Of a stretch of 37,353 bases of DNA, positions 24,568 to 33,009 are shown one piece after another; position 1 is the stretch's first letter, and each line of letters opens with the position of its first letter. Where the stretch lies: the NCBI GenBank assembly GCA_964507325.1, contig CAZDQL010000068.1, positions 1 to 37,353 on the forward strand, given 5' to 3'. The DNA is from CAZDQL01 sp964507325. GTDB taxonomy: Bacteria > Planctomycetota > UBA1135 > GCA-002686595. The notes under the pieces are model-generated. The model was given only the letters and a program-made list of their open reading frames with translations, made no database searches and was not told the origin of the DNA. The position numbers and the translations under genes were made by a program.

Positions 24568-26514
24568 TCAGCCGTCGGCCGGCTCGAGCACCACCCGCGT
24601 CTCGTGCATCGCGGCTGCGTCGTCGAGGTCGGCCAGCTCGGCGGCCCGCAGCTGATTCACCCCCTGCAGGTCGCCCCGCCAGCGGGCGGGATTGAAGAGG
24701 AGGACGTCCGACCGCACCGCCTCGTCGAGCAGGAGCCGGGTACGGACGCGACCGACTTCGGACCGCACCCACGCCAGGTCTCCCTGCGCCAGGTTGCGCG
24801 CGGCGGCGGTCGACGGGTGCACGCGCACCTGCGGCTCGTCGGCGAGGTCCTCGTCGTTGATCTGGGCGTTGACGAGGTCGCGGCACTTCGTCGCCATCAG
24901 CCGCAGGCGCCCGTCCGCCACGGGTGTCCGGAGTCCGGAGAACTCGCCGATCAGCTCGACCTTCTCCGACGGGGTGGCGAAGCGGCGATCCGCGAAGGGG
25001 ACGTCGACCGCCAGCGGGTTGCGCATCGAGCGCTCGGACAACGCCTCGAGCGTCACTCCGTGCTCGGCTAGGGGCGCGAGGATGCGCCTCATCCACTCCG
25101 CAGGAGTCCCGGCGAGCGCCTCGCCGAAGCCCAGGCGGTCCGCCAAGCCCTGCAGGATGGCCACGTCCGGGCGCGCCTCGCCGAGCGGAGGAACGACCTC
25201 GCGATCCAGGCCGATCCAGTGGTGCCCGTAGGCCGTGACCAGATCGTCCATCTCGAGGTAGGTCGTGCAAGGCAGCACCACGTCCGCCTCGGCCGCGGTC
25301 GCGGTCAGGAACTGCTCCACCACCACCAGGAAGTCGAGCGAGGCGAGCCCCTGCCGCACGCGCTCGGTGTTCGGCGCGGTGGCGGCGGGGTTCGCGCCGG
25401 CCACGAAGCCCATCCGCAGGGGAGGGTCGGTTGCGGCGAGGATCTCGTCCCCCAGCCGCGGCAGGACGAGCGAGCGGCGCTCGGCGCGCGGCGCGTCCGT
25501 CACGCAGGAGAAGTCCAGGCCCGGATAGCCCATCAGGTCCGTGTTCGCCCCGCCTCCCGAGCGCCCGAGGTTGCCGCTGATGGCAGCCAGGGCGTCGATC
25601 AGCCGCACCGTCTCCCCGCCGTTGCGCCAGTAGGACGGTCCGAGCCCGATCAGCGTGGCCAGGGGTCGCACGCTGGCGTACGCCTCGGCGAGCTCCTCCA
25701 CCTGCGCGCGTGGGACGTCGGCCGCCGCGATCAGCTGGTCGAGATCCTGCGCCAGGACCAGCTCGCGGTACGCCTCGAACCCGGCGGTGTGCTGCGCGAC
25801 GAATTCTCGATCGAACGCCTCGCGCTCCAGCAGCACACGCGCGATGGCGAGCGCGAGCGCGGCGTCGCCCCCGGGCCGGATCGCGTAGTGCCGGTCGGCA
25901 CGCTGCGCCGTCGCGCTGGCCACCGGATCGACGACGTGCAGGACGGCGCCGCGCTTCATCGCCCGGCGCGCGAAGGGCCAGGCGTGTGGCCGAGTGACGA
26001 CGATGTTCTTCCCCCACACGACGATCGCCTGCGCCTGGGCCAGGTCCTCGGGCGCGTGGGTGCCCACGGCGCCGAAGTCCCGCTCCTGCGCGGCGATCGA
26101 CGCCTCCACGCTCAAGCCCCCCTTCGTGGTCGTGCTGCCCCCGAAGTGCGCCCAGAAGATGCGCCACAGCGAGCGCGCCACGACCCCCTTGATCCCCGAG
26201 TAGGTCAGGGCGAGCACCGCCAGCGGGCCGTGCTCGTCGCGGACGCGCTGCATCCGCTCGGCCACGAGGTCGAGGGCGTCGTCCCACGCGATGCGCTCGA
26301 GGCCGCGGGCCATCCGCCGCAGCGGATGGAGCACGCGGTCCTGCGCGTAGAAGCGCTCCAGGTAGTGATTGCCCCGCCGGCAGAGGAAGCCCTGCGTGAT
26401 CCCGTGCTCGGGATCCCCTTTGTGCGACACGATGCGTCCCTCCTCGACGGTGACGAGCACTCCGCAGGAGTCGGGGCAGTCGCGATTGCAGGTGGTGCGG
26501 TGCGTGGTGGACAT
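24568..26514 (-). CDS. Molybdopterin oxidoreductase (DMSO reductase superfamily)
   Basis: This 648-residue cytoplasmic enzyme begins with an iron-sulfur motif, C9-x3-C13-x3-C17-x27-C45 (TTCNRDCPDSCG and GFLCRRGN), that would hold a 4Fe-4S cluster. It then has the usual Mo-bisPGD domains, seen in IVVWGKNIVVTRPHAW, GANPAATAPNTERV, VVLPCTTYLEMDD and a C-terminal molydopterin-dinucleotide-binding domain (VRVHPSTAAARNLAQGDLAW). The usual Mo-ligand region reads GGLSVEASIA, so S135 may replace Cys. No twin-arginine signal is present, so it acts in the cytoplasm. The substrate is unknown. The ATG at 26514 places the cluster motif right at the start; an ATG at 26544 is possible. No partner subunit or cofactor gene is adjacent. 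Confidence 0.88.
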   Translation of the reverse strand: MSTTHRTTCNRDCPDSCGVLVTVEEGRIVSHKGDPEHGITQGFLCRRGNHYLERFYAQDRVLHPLRRMARGLERIAWDDALDLVAERMQRVRDEHGPLAVLALTYSGIKGVVARSLWRIFWAHFGGSTTTKGGLSVEASIAAQERDFGAVGTHAPEDLAQAQAIVVWGKNIVVTRPHAWPFARRAMKRGAVLHVVDPVASATAQRADRHYAIRPGGDAALALAIARVLLEREAFDREFVAQHTAGFEAYRELVLAQDLDQLIAAADVPRAQVEELAEAYASVRPLATLIGLGPSYWRNGGETVRLIDALAAISGNLGRSGGGANTDLMGYPGLDFSCVTDAPRAERRSLVLPRLGDEILAATDPPLRMGFVAGANPAATAPNTERVRQGLASLDFLVVVEQFLTATAAEADVVLPCTTYLEMDDLVTAYGHHWIGLDREVVPPLGEARPDVAILQGLADRLGFGEALAGTPAEWMRRILAPLAEHGVTLEALSERSMRNPLAVDVPFADRRFATPSEKVELIGEFSGLRTPVADGRLRLMATKCRDLVNAQINDEDLADEPQVRVHPSTAAARNLAQGDLAWVRSEVGRVRTRLLLDEAVRSDVLLFNPARWRGDLQGVNQLRAAELADLDDAAAMHETRVVLEPADG

Positions 26515-26568
26515 GGATGCTCGTGCTCGCCGCGAGACGATCATACGCGCGGAGCGCGCTGCAGCGCC

Positions 26569-27501
26569 TCACTCCGCGAGCGGAACCAGGGCGAGGGGGG
26601 GGCCGAGCATGGCGCGCAGCACCTGCGAGTGCTGGACGTGATGCCCCGCGCCGTACACGATCAGGACGCGGTCGTAGCGGTTCAGCATCTCGGCGATCAC
26701 GTCGCCGATGTGCATGTTGCGGATCAGGTCCTCGGCCACGGAGATGCGATTCGTGTAAAGGGCGCCCTCGTGCACCAGCGGCGCAGCTTCCTGGCTGTCC
26801 AGATGGTCGTAGACGAAGGGACGACCGTTCTTCTCCGCGTACCAGGCGAGGAACTCGTAGCCGGTGATGAGCTCGGACTCGTCGAGCTCGTACGCGTGGC
26901 GGAGATGGAGCATCAGCTCCGCGAAGAGCTCCGCGAACTCACGTCCCTCGTCCTCGCCGGTGCGCTTCCACTGGGGCACCTGCCGCACGACGAAGTAGCA
27001 CAGGAGGTCGCGCAGGTCGAAGGGCGTGTCGGCCATGCCGTGACGGATCTGCTGCGGGGTGGGCTCGCCCCCCACGAACGGGATCCCTCGCAGCACGGCT
27101 TGCTGCGCGGAGTAGCCCGCCTCGCCACTGGGCCACAGGTCGCCCTCGGGGAGGCGGGCCACGTGCTCGCGGTAGAACTGCGGCGAGAGGCCGTTCGCGC
27201 GCGTCAAGCCTTCGATGATCACCACCTCGGGCTCGAGGCGCTCGAACTCCCGATCGACCACCGCGAAGGTCGCGTTGCCCGTGTGATGCTCGTGGCGCGA
27301 GGCGACGTAGACGAGCGACTTCCCGCCGTGCTCGTAGCGCGCCGCGTAGGGCGGATCAGGCCGTGCCCGGTGCTCCTCCACGGTCCATGGAATCAGCAAG
27401 GCGGCGTCGGCACGGTACACGTGCGTCGACGAGCACGCGGCGCCGCAGGCGAGGACGACGCACGCGCTCAGGCCGAGGATCGAAGCGCGCACGGAGGACA
27501 T
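26569..27501 (-). CDS. TraB/GumN/Tiki-superfamily lipoprotein
   Basis: This 310-residue protein starts with a lipoprotein-like signal containing three Cys (C14, C19, C23), so the lipidated residue is unclear. The Tiki/TraB-type signature is seen twice. Near the start it is LVYVASRHEHHTGNATF followed by EPEVVIIEG; near the end it is RVLIVYGAGHHVQHSQVL. Members of this superfamily are putative metal-dependent peptidases or heme-related proteins, and here the His/Glu motifs are kept. The gene follows the spacer shared with the M14 carboxypeptidase (divergent, 292 bp) and lies 54 bp upstream of the oxidoreductase on the same strand. Function is inferred only at superfamily level. Confidence 0.7.
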   Translation of the reverse strand: MSSVRASILGLSACVVLACGAACSSTHVYRADAALLIPWTVEEHRARPDPPYAARYEHGGKSLVYVASRHEHHTGNATFAVVDREFERLEPEVVIIEGLTRANGLSPQFYREHVARLPEGDLWPSGEAGYSAQQAVLRGIPFVGGEPTPQQIRHGMADTPFDLRDLLCYFVVRQVPQWKRTGEDEGREFAELFAELMLHLRHAYELDESELITGYEFLAWYAEKNGRPFVYDHLDSQEAAPLVHEGALYTNRISVAEDLIRNMHIGDVIAEMLNRYDRVLIVYGAGHHVQHSQVLRAMLGPPLALVPLAE

Positions 27502-27562
27502 GGTCGCTGCTCCGGAGACCGGGAGCTGTCGGATCGTAGCTCCATCGTTGCCATGTTGCAGA

Positions 27563-27574
27563 ACCCTGCAGGGT
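27563..27574. repeat. 12-bp palindrome in divergent spacer
   Basis: ACCCTGCAGGGT is a perfect palindrome in the 292-bp spacer between the TraB-like and M14 genes. A second inverted repeat, CTCGCC and GGCGAG with CCGGATCCGG between them, lies at 27631-27652. Neither is followed by a T run. They may be operators. The rest of this spacer shows no coding signal on either strand. Confidence 0.35.
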
Positions 27575-27793
27575 CGTGGGGAGCCTTCACTGGCGTTCAC
27601 GTCGGTGATGAGATCTGCACCCGGTCGAGCCTCGCCCGGATCCGGAGGCGAGAGTCGCGCATGTAACAGCGCAGTACATCGTGGCCGAACACCTTCCTCA
27701 CCAACCGCGGCCAGGAGTCCCTCGTCGCGGCTCCGTGGGCGCTCTATCGTCTGTGCTGGAAGGTCCCCTCCAAAGACCCCGGAGCACCACCTG

Positions 27794-29620
27794 ATGAATC
27801 CTAATCGCATCGTCATCGCTCTCCTCGTCGCCTCTGCCGGGCTCGTCTCCCCGGCTACGAGCCAGACGCCCTCCGGCCCGAGCCACCTCGAGGCTCTGCC
27901 GCCGACCGTCCCCTGGGACGGGAAGAGCCGCGAGCTGATCGCGCCCGCCGACGATCCGTGGGTCACGCCCTGCGAGAAGAGCGGTCTCACCTGCTCGCCG
28001 AGCTACGACGAGACGCTGGCGTGGCTGCGACGGCTGACGGCGGCCTCGCCCCTGCTGGACATGATCTCCCTGGGCAAGAGCCCCGAGGGTCGCGACGTCT
28101 GGATGGTCGTCGCCTCCGCCGACCGGGCCTTCACGCCTCGGGCCCTGCGCGAGACCGGGAAGCCGATCTTGCTCGTGCAGGCGGGGATCCACTCCGGGGA
28201 GATCGACGGCAAGGACGCGGGGATGATGCTCCTGCGGGACATTACGGTGCGCGGTGAGAAGGGTGACCTCCTCGACGGCGCCGCCCTGCTCTTCATCCCC
28301 ATCCTGAGCGTCGACGGCCACGAGCGCAGCTCGCCCCACGCCCGCATCAACCAGCGCGGTCCGCGCGAGATGGGCTGGCGGACGAACGCGCGCAATCTGA
28401 ACCTCAATCGCGACTACGCGAAGCTGGACACTCCCGAGCTGCAGGCCGTGATCCGGGCCATCGGCGAGTGGCAGCCGGATCTGTACTACGACGTCCACGT
28501 CACCGACGGTTTCGACTACCAGTATGACATCACCCTGGACTGCGTCGGCCCGCACGGTTACTCGCCGCATGGCGCGACGTGGATGCAGGGGACGCTCTTC
28601 CCGCGGATCTGGGCGGACCTCGAGGCCTGGGGGCACATCCCCGGCCCGATGGTCTTCGCGATCAACCGCGAGGACGTCACGCAGGGCGTCGTGCAGTGGA
28701 CCGGGTCGCCGCGCTTCTCCAACTGCTACGGCGACGCCCGGCACTTGCCCACGGTCCTGATCGAGAACCACTCGTTGAAGCCCTTCGACCAGCGCGTGCT
28801 CGGGACCTACGTGCTCCTCGAGAGCACGCTGCGGCTGCTGGCGAGCCAGGGGGACGAGCTGCGCCGCGCCGTCGCGCTCGACCGCGAGCGGCGGCCGGAC
28901 GAGATTCCCGTGGCCTGGCGCCCCTCGTCGGAACCGCCCGAGGAGATCGAGTGGCTCGGCATCGAGTCACGCCGGGTCGAGTCGCCGGTCACCGGCAACA
29001 CCGTCGTCGAATGGACGGGCAAGCCGGTGACGCAGACCGTGCGGCTCGTGAGGATCGACGAGCCGGCGGCCACGGTCGAGGTGCCGACCGCCTACTGGAT
29101 CCCGCCGGCCTGGCCGGAGGTGATCGAGCGGCTCGCGCTGCACGGGATCGAGATGGAGCGCCTGGAGCAGGGGCGGGACGTGCCGGTCGAGATGCTGCGC
29201 TTGACCGAGGTCGAGCTGGGCGAGGCCGCCTACGAGGGCCACGTCACCGTGACCTGCACGCCGCTGCCGGAGTCGCACACCTGGCACTTCCCGCCGGGCT
29301 CGGTGCGCGTCCCGACCGACCAGCCGCTCGGCGAGCTGGCGGTGCTGCTGCTCGAGCCGACCTCCCCCGACTCCTTCCTCCAGTGGGGCTTCTTCCTCGA
29401 GATCCTGCAGCGCACCGAGTACTTCGAGCCCTACGTCATGGCCGTACTCGCCGAGCGCATGCTCGAGGCGGACCCCGAGCTGAAGCGCGCCTTCGAAGCC
29501 GCGCTCTCCGCCGACGACGAGCTCGCCGCGGATCCGCGCCGCCGCCTCGAGTGGTTCTACGAGCGTTCCCCCTATCTCGACGAGCGCTGGCGCCTCTATC
29601 CCGTAGCCCGTGAGCGGTGA
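27794..29620 (+). CDS. Secreted M14-family zinc carboxypeptidase
   Basis: This 608-residue exported enzyme has a signal peptide (about 1-23, cut ATS/Q). The M14 catalytic domain (about 65-345) holds the zinc ligands H133/E136 in GIHSGEIDG and H235 in YYDVHVTDG. The substrate-binding NLNRDY (N205/R206) and the general base E324 in VLIENHS are also present. It should remove C-terminal residues from peptides, or act on peptidoglycan-type peptides, in the periplasm. Residues 350-608 form an additional beta-rich region of unknown role that is common in planctomycete and Bacteroidetes M14 proteins. The ATG at 27794 has GGAG nine bases ahead. The longer open frame to 27500 has no coding character. 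Confidence 0.9.
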   Translation: MNPNRIVIALLVASAGLVSPATSQTPSGPSHLEALPPTVPWDGKSRELIAPADDPWVTPCEKSGLTCSPSYDETLAWLRRLTAASPLLDMISLGKSPEGRDVWMVVASADRAFTPRALRETGKPILLVQAGIHSGEIDGKDAGMMLLRDITVRGEKGDLLDGAALLFIPILSVDGHERSSPHARINQRGPREMGWRTNARNLNLNRDYAKLDTPELQAVIRAIGEWQPDLYYDVHVTDGFDYQYDITLDCVGPHGYSPHGATWMQGTLFPRIWADLEAWGHIPGPMVFAINREDVTQGVVQWTGSPRFSNCYGDARHLPTVLIENHSLKPFDQRVLGTYVLLESTLRLLASQGDELRRAVALDRERRPDEIPVAWRPSSEPPEEIEWLGIESRRVESPVTGNTVVEWTGKPVTQTVRLVRIDEPAATVEVPTAYWIPPAWPEVIERLALHGIEMERLEQGRDVPVEMLRLTEVELGEAAYEGHVTVTCTPLPESHTWHFPPGSVRVPTDQPLGELAVLLLEPTSPDSFLQWGFFLEILQRTEYFEPYVMAVLAERMLEADPELKRAFEAALSADDELAADPRRRLEWFYERSPYLDERWRLYPVARER

Positions 29621-29631
29621 CGCGCTGGCTG

Positions 29632-29640
29632 CCCCCCCCC
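29632..29640 (+). repeat. C9 homopolymer between the M14 and hybrid kinase genes
   Basis: Nine consecutive C lie just after the M14 stop. If the kinase were started at the GTG at 29617, which overlaps the M14 stop as GTGA, the tract would be in its codons 6-8. With the preferred ATG at 29719 it is untranslated leader. Confidence 0.6.
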
Positions 29641-29718
29641 AATGGAGGAGCAGACCGAGCTTGGCCTGTCCGGCCCGATTCACTACGTTGCGGGGGTCCC
29701 ACTCTCGAGGTTTTCGAC

Positions 29719-31689
29719 ATGGGCGATCCTCCTCTCGAAGAGGATCCCGCGCGCATCACCGAGCGCTTCCGTATCGCTGCAGAGGTCACCAGCGACCTAA
29801 TCTACGAATGGGAGGTCGCCACTGACGACCTGGAGTGGTTCGGCGACGTCGACGCCGCGCTCGGCTACACGCTCGAGACGATTCCCCGCACGATCGCCGG
29901 GTGGGTGGCGCTGATCCACCCCGAGGACGTGCCTCTCCTGGGAGATGCGGTCGAGCACCACCGCACCTCGACCGAGCCGATCTCCTACTTGTACCGGGTG
30001 CGGCACGCGGACGGCACCTGGCGCTGGTGGGAGGATCACGGAATGCCGGTGCTCGGCAAGGGCGGGCTTCCGGTGCGTTGGATCGGGACGTGCCGAGACA
30101 TCACCGACGCCAAGATCGCGGAGGAAGTGCTGCGCCAGAGTGAAGCGCGGATGGAAATGGTCATGCGCGCTGCCCGTCTGGGCACCTGGGAGTGGGACGT
30201 GCGTTGCGGCCGTGCCCGCATCAACGACCGGCTCGCCGAGATCCTGGGCTATGCCCCCGGGGAGCTCTCGCTCGACGGCAAGGCGTGGTTCGCGATGATC
30301 CACCCCGACGACGTCGAGGAGGTCCGCCGGGTTCAGAAGGAGCACTTCCGCGGCGGTCCGCCGCCCGAGCAGATCCAATACCGCCTGCGGTCGAAGACGG
30401 GCGAGTGGGTGTGGGTGCTGGAGAGCGGCCGGGTCACCGCGCGCGACGAGGAGGGGAAGCCCCTGATCGCGGCGGGGGCGATCCTCGACGTGTCCGAACG
30501 CATCCGGGCGCACGAGAAGCAGGAACGCCTCCAGGCCCAGATCCAACAAGCTCAGAAGACCGAGAGTCTCGGGATCCTCGCCGGCGGCGTTGCGCACGAC
30601 TTCAACAACATGCTCACCGGCATGCTGGGCGGGGCGGAGCTCGCGCTGATGGACCTCGGCGACGATGCATCGGTGCGTGAGCACCTCGAGCACGTACGCG
30701 CAACGGCCCAGCAGGCCTCCGAGCTGTGCCGGCAGCTCCTCGCCTACTCCGGCAAGGGACGCTTCGTCGTGCAGGCGGTCGACATCTCCCGCCTCGTGGA
30801 GGACATGCGGCACCTGCTGGAAGTCTCGGTCAGCAAGAACGCGAACCTGCGCTTCGAGGCGGGCCGCGATCTCCCACCGGTCGAGGCTGATGCATCACAA
30901 CTACGGCAGATCGTCCTCAACCTGGTGATCAACGCCTCGGAGGCGCTGGAGGGGCACGGCGGCACGATCTCGATCGCCACCGGCAAGATGGAGTGCGATG
31001 AGCGCCATCTCGCCGCCGTGTGGCACGAAGAGCAGCTCCCTCCCGGCGAGTTCGCGTGGCTGGAGGTGAGCGACACCGGCACGGGCATGGACGCGGACAC
31101 CAGGACACGCATCTTCGATCCCTTCTTCTCCACCAAGTTCGCCGGGCGCGGGCTGGGGCTCGCCGCCACCCTGGGCATCGTGCGCGGCCACGGGGGGGCG
31201 ATCAAGGTGTGCAGCGAGCCCGGGCAGGGCTCGACGTTCAAGATCCTCCTCCCCGCCGGGACTCGGTCCGCCGCCGCGGTGATGCCGACGAGCGGAGGCG
31301 AGGGAAGTGGATGGCGAGGCTCCGGCACGGTCCTCCTCGTGGACGACGAGCAAGCTGTGAGGCAGGTGGGCACGCGGATGCTGGAGCGCCTGGGCTATAC
31401 GGTGCTCGCGGCGAGGGACGGTCGAGAGGGGGTGGACACCTTCGCGCTGCACGCCGACGACATCGATCTCGTCCTCCTGGACATGACCATGCCCCGCCTC
31501 AGCGGCGAGGAGGCGTTCCAGGAGATCCGGCGCATGTCTTCCGAGGTGCGGGTGGTCCTGATGTCCGGGTACAACGAGCAGGATGCAGTGCGGCGCTTCT
31601 CGGGCCAGGGACTCGCCGGCTTCATCCAGAAACCGTTGAGCATGGACCTCCTGCGCGAGAAGCTCCGCGCGGAAGCCGAGCGAGTGTGA
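29719..31689 (+). CDS. PAS-PAS hybrid histidine kinase with C-terminal receiver
   Basis: This 656-residue soluble kinase has two PAS_3-type PAS-PAC units, at about 15-132 and 145-263. Each ends in the PAC motif (CRDITDAK, LDVSER) and each carries ALIHPEDV or AMIHPDDV. The HisKA domain has H293 in GGVAHDFNNMLTG. The ATPase domain has N401/N405 in NLVINASEAL, D452-G454-G456 in SDTGTGMD, and G478/G480 in GRGLGLAA. The receiver (535-656) has D542/D543, phospho-acceptor D588, S616 for Thr and K638. It is a complete hybrid kinase that senses a cytoplasmic signal; no dedicated regulator lies beside it. The ATG at 29719 has CGAGG eight bases upstream. The GTG at 29617 is a weaker alternative. Confidence 0.9.
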   Translation: MGDPPLEEDPARITERFRIAAEVTSDLIYEWEVATDDLEWFGDVDAALGYTLETIPRTIAGWVALIHPEDVPLLGDAVEHHRTSTEPISYLYRVRHADGTWRWWEDHGMPVLGKGGLPVRWIGTCRDITDAKIAEEVLRQSEARMEMVMRAARLGTWEWDVRCGRARINDRLAEILGYAPGELSLDGKAWFAMIHPDDVEEVRRVQKEHFRGGPPPEQIQYRLRSKTGEWVWVLESGRVTARDEEGKPLIAAGAILDVSERIRAHEKQERLQAQIQQAQKTESLGILAGGVAHDFNNMLTGMLGGAELALMDLGDDASVREHLEHVRATAQQASELCRQLLAYSGKGRFVVQAVDISRLVEDMRHLLEVSVSKNANLRFEAGRDLPPVEADASQLRQIVLNLVINASEALEGHGGTISIATGKMECDERHLAAVWHEEQLPPGEFAWLEVSDTGTGMDADTRTRIFDPFFSTKFAGRGLGLAATLGIVRGHGGAIKVCSEPGQGSTFKILLPAGTRSAAAVMPTSGGEGSGWRGSGTVLLVDDEQAVRQVGTRMLERLGYTVLAARDGREGVDTFALHADDIDLVLLDMTMPRLSGEEAFQEIRRMSSEVRVVLMSGYNEQDAVRRFSGQGLAGFIQKPLSMDLLREKLRAEAERV

Positions 31690-31773
31690 CAGGGCCTCTC
31701 CGGTGCGTGGCCTCATAGCCCGAGGATTCTCAGGATCACCCGACGACGAGTTCGACGCACAAGGAGTCAAGCG

Positions 31774-32193
31774 ATGGCGCTCAGCGCGTTCGACGACAAG
31801 GCCAAGCCGCCCAAGCCCGCACAGGTGAAGCAGGTGCTCGGCGCCAGCCACGAGCTGTGGCAGGCGATCATCGATCACCTGAGCGAGCAGTACCCGCCCG
31901 TCGACGAGCAGTGGGGCTTCTCGGGCAAGGCCTGGGGCTGGGGGCTCAAGGTCAAGCAGAAGAAGCGCGCGATCCTCTACCTCACCCCGCAGGACGCTTT
32001 CTTCTACGTGGGCTTCGCCCTGGGCGAGAAGGCCGTTGCCGCGTTCCTCGCAGCCAAGCCCCCCAAACGGCTGCGCGAGCTGATCGAGGCCGCCCCCCGC
32101 TACGCCGAGGGTCGGGGCGTGCGCATCGAGGTCAGGCAGCGAACCGACCTCAAGTGGATCGAGAAGATCGCCGCGGCCAAGATGGGCAAGTAG
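31774..32193 (+). CDS. DUF3788 family protein
   Basis: This 139-residue cytoplasmic protein has the DUF3788 look. An N-terminal FDDKAKPPKPAQV is followed by LWQAIIDHL, the aromatic motif QWGFSGKAWGWGLKVKQKKR and LTPQDAFFYVGFALGEKAV. The C-terminus ends with DLKWIEKIAAAKM. Proteins of this family are small, widespread and uncharacterised; the fold is likely related to YdhG/DUF1801-type proteins. The ATG has AAGGAG eight bases ahead. It stands 84 bp after the hybrid kinase on the same strand. Confidence 0.8.
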   Translation: MALSAFDDKAKPPKPAQVKQVLGASHELWQAIIDHLSEQYPPVDEQWGFSGKAWGWGLKVKQKKRAILYLTPQDAFFYVGFALGEKAVAAFLAAKPPKRLRELIEAAPRYAEGRGVRIEVRQRTDLKWIEKIAAAKMGK

Positions 32194-32300
32194 CGCGCGA
32201 TCGTCAGCGCGGGTGGGGAGAGACGCTGGGCACGAACTCGGTGGGACCCAGGATCTGCTAGGGTGGGGACCCGCGCCGTGCGACGGCGAGGGATTCCTGC

Positions 32301-32966
32301 ATGCGTCGTCCTCTTCTCCTCGCGCTGTCTACTCTCGGCTTGTCCGGGTGTCTGCATCTCGCGCCGCCGCCGGGGGACTTCGCGCCGATCTGGCCCCAGC
32401 ACACGACGGTGCAGGGCTCGCTGGGGATCACGGATCTCTCGCAGGATCCCCTCGCTGCGGTGACCGCGGTCGGGGGTGACGAGACCGTGGGCTCGACGAC
32501 GCTGCCGGTGATCATGGTGGCGGTGCAGCGTCCGCTCTCGGGCGCCCACCTGCAGCCGGGGATCGAATGGGGAGGATCGCTGGGCTGGGAGGGGGGTCGC
32601 AGGTACGTCGACGGGGACTGGCGCTTCGACGAGGAGCTGATCGTGGGCGACCTCTTCGTCGGCGCGTGTTTCGTCGGGTGGCTGCAGGGCGGGGGGCGCC
32701 TGTACGCGGGCGCTGGGCCCCTGCTGCACGGCGGGTGGGTCGAGTACGAGGCCGAGGACTCCTTCGGCGAGCTCGTGCGCGAGGACGAGTCGGGGTACGG
32801 CGCGGGGACCTACGTGCGCGCTGGGATCGAGCTCCCCGTGTGGGACAACGCCTGGTTCGGAGTGCAGGTCCGGTGGGTCGAGGCGGAGCTCGACTTCGGA
32901 GGCGCGGTTGGCGAGGTCGACGTCGATTCCGTCCAGTTCCTGCTGTCGGCGACGCAGGGGTGGTAG
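32301..32966 (+). CDS. Predicted lipoprotein with outer-membrane beta-barrel character
   Basis: This 221-residue protein has a lipoprotein signal with lipobox LSGC (Cys17). The rest is rich in Gly, Trp and Tyr with alternating hydrophobic strands (GGSLGWEGG, ACFVGWLQGGGRLYAGAGPLL, GAGTYVRAGIELPVWDNAWFGVQVRW). It ends in VQFLLSATQGW; a terminal aromatic residue is usual in barrel proteins. No named family is recognised. An outer-membrane or outer-membrane-associated location is inferred. The ATG has GAGGG eight bases ahead. It is convergent with the zinc-ribbon gene, 43 bp apart. Confidence 0.65.
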   Translation: MRRPLLLALSTLGLSGCLHLAPPPGDFAPIWPQHTTVQGSLGITDLSQDPLAAVTAVGGDETVGSTTLPVIMVAVQRPLSGAHLQPGIEWGGSLGWEGGRRYVDGDWRFDEELIVGDLFVGACFVGWLQGGGRLYAGAGPLLHGGWVEYEAEDSFGELVREDESGYGAGTYVRAGIELPVWDNAWFGVQVRWVEAELDFGGAVGEVDVDSVQFLLSATQGW

Positions 32967-32970
32967 GCGG

Positions 32971-32999
32971 GGTCGGCGACTCCGCTCTCGCTCCCGACC
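32971..32999. terminator. Possible bidirectional hairpin between convergent genes
   Basis: GGTCGG at 32971-32976 and CCGACC at 32994-32999 can pair across 17 bases within the 43-bp spacer of the convergent genes ending at 32966 and 33010. There is no T run on either side, so it is at best a weak intrinsic terminator. Confidence 0.25.
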
Positions 33000-33009
33000 G
33001 CGGACTCGA

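Noticed and set aside
25219..27666. 815-residue plus-strand open frame
   Set aside because: It is antisense to the molybdopterin oxidoreductase and TraB-like genes, both of which show conserved motifs.
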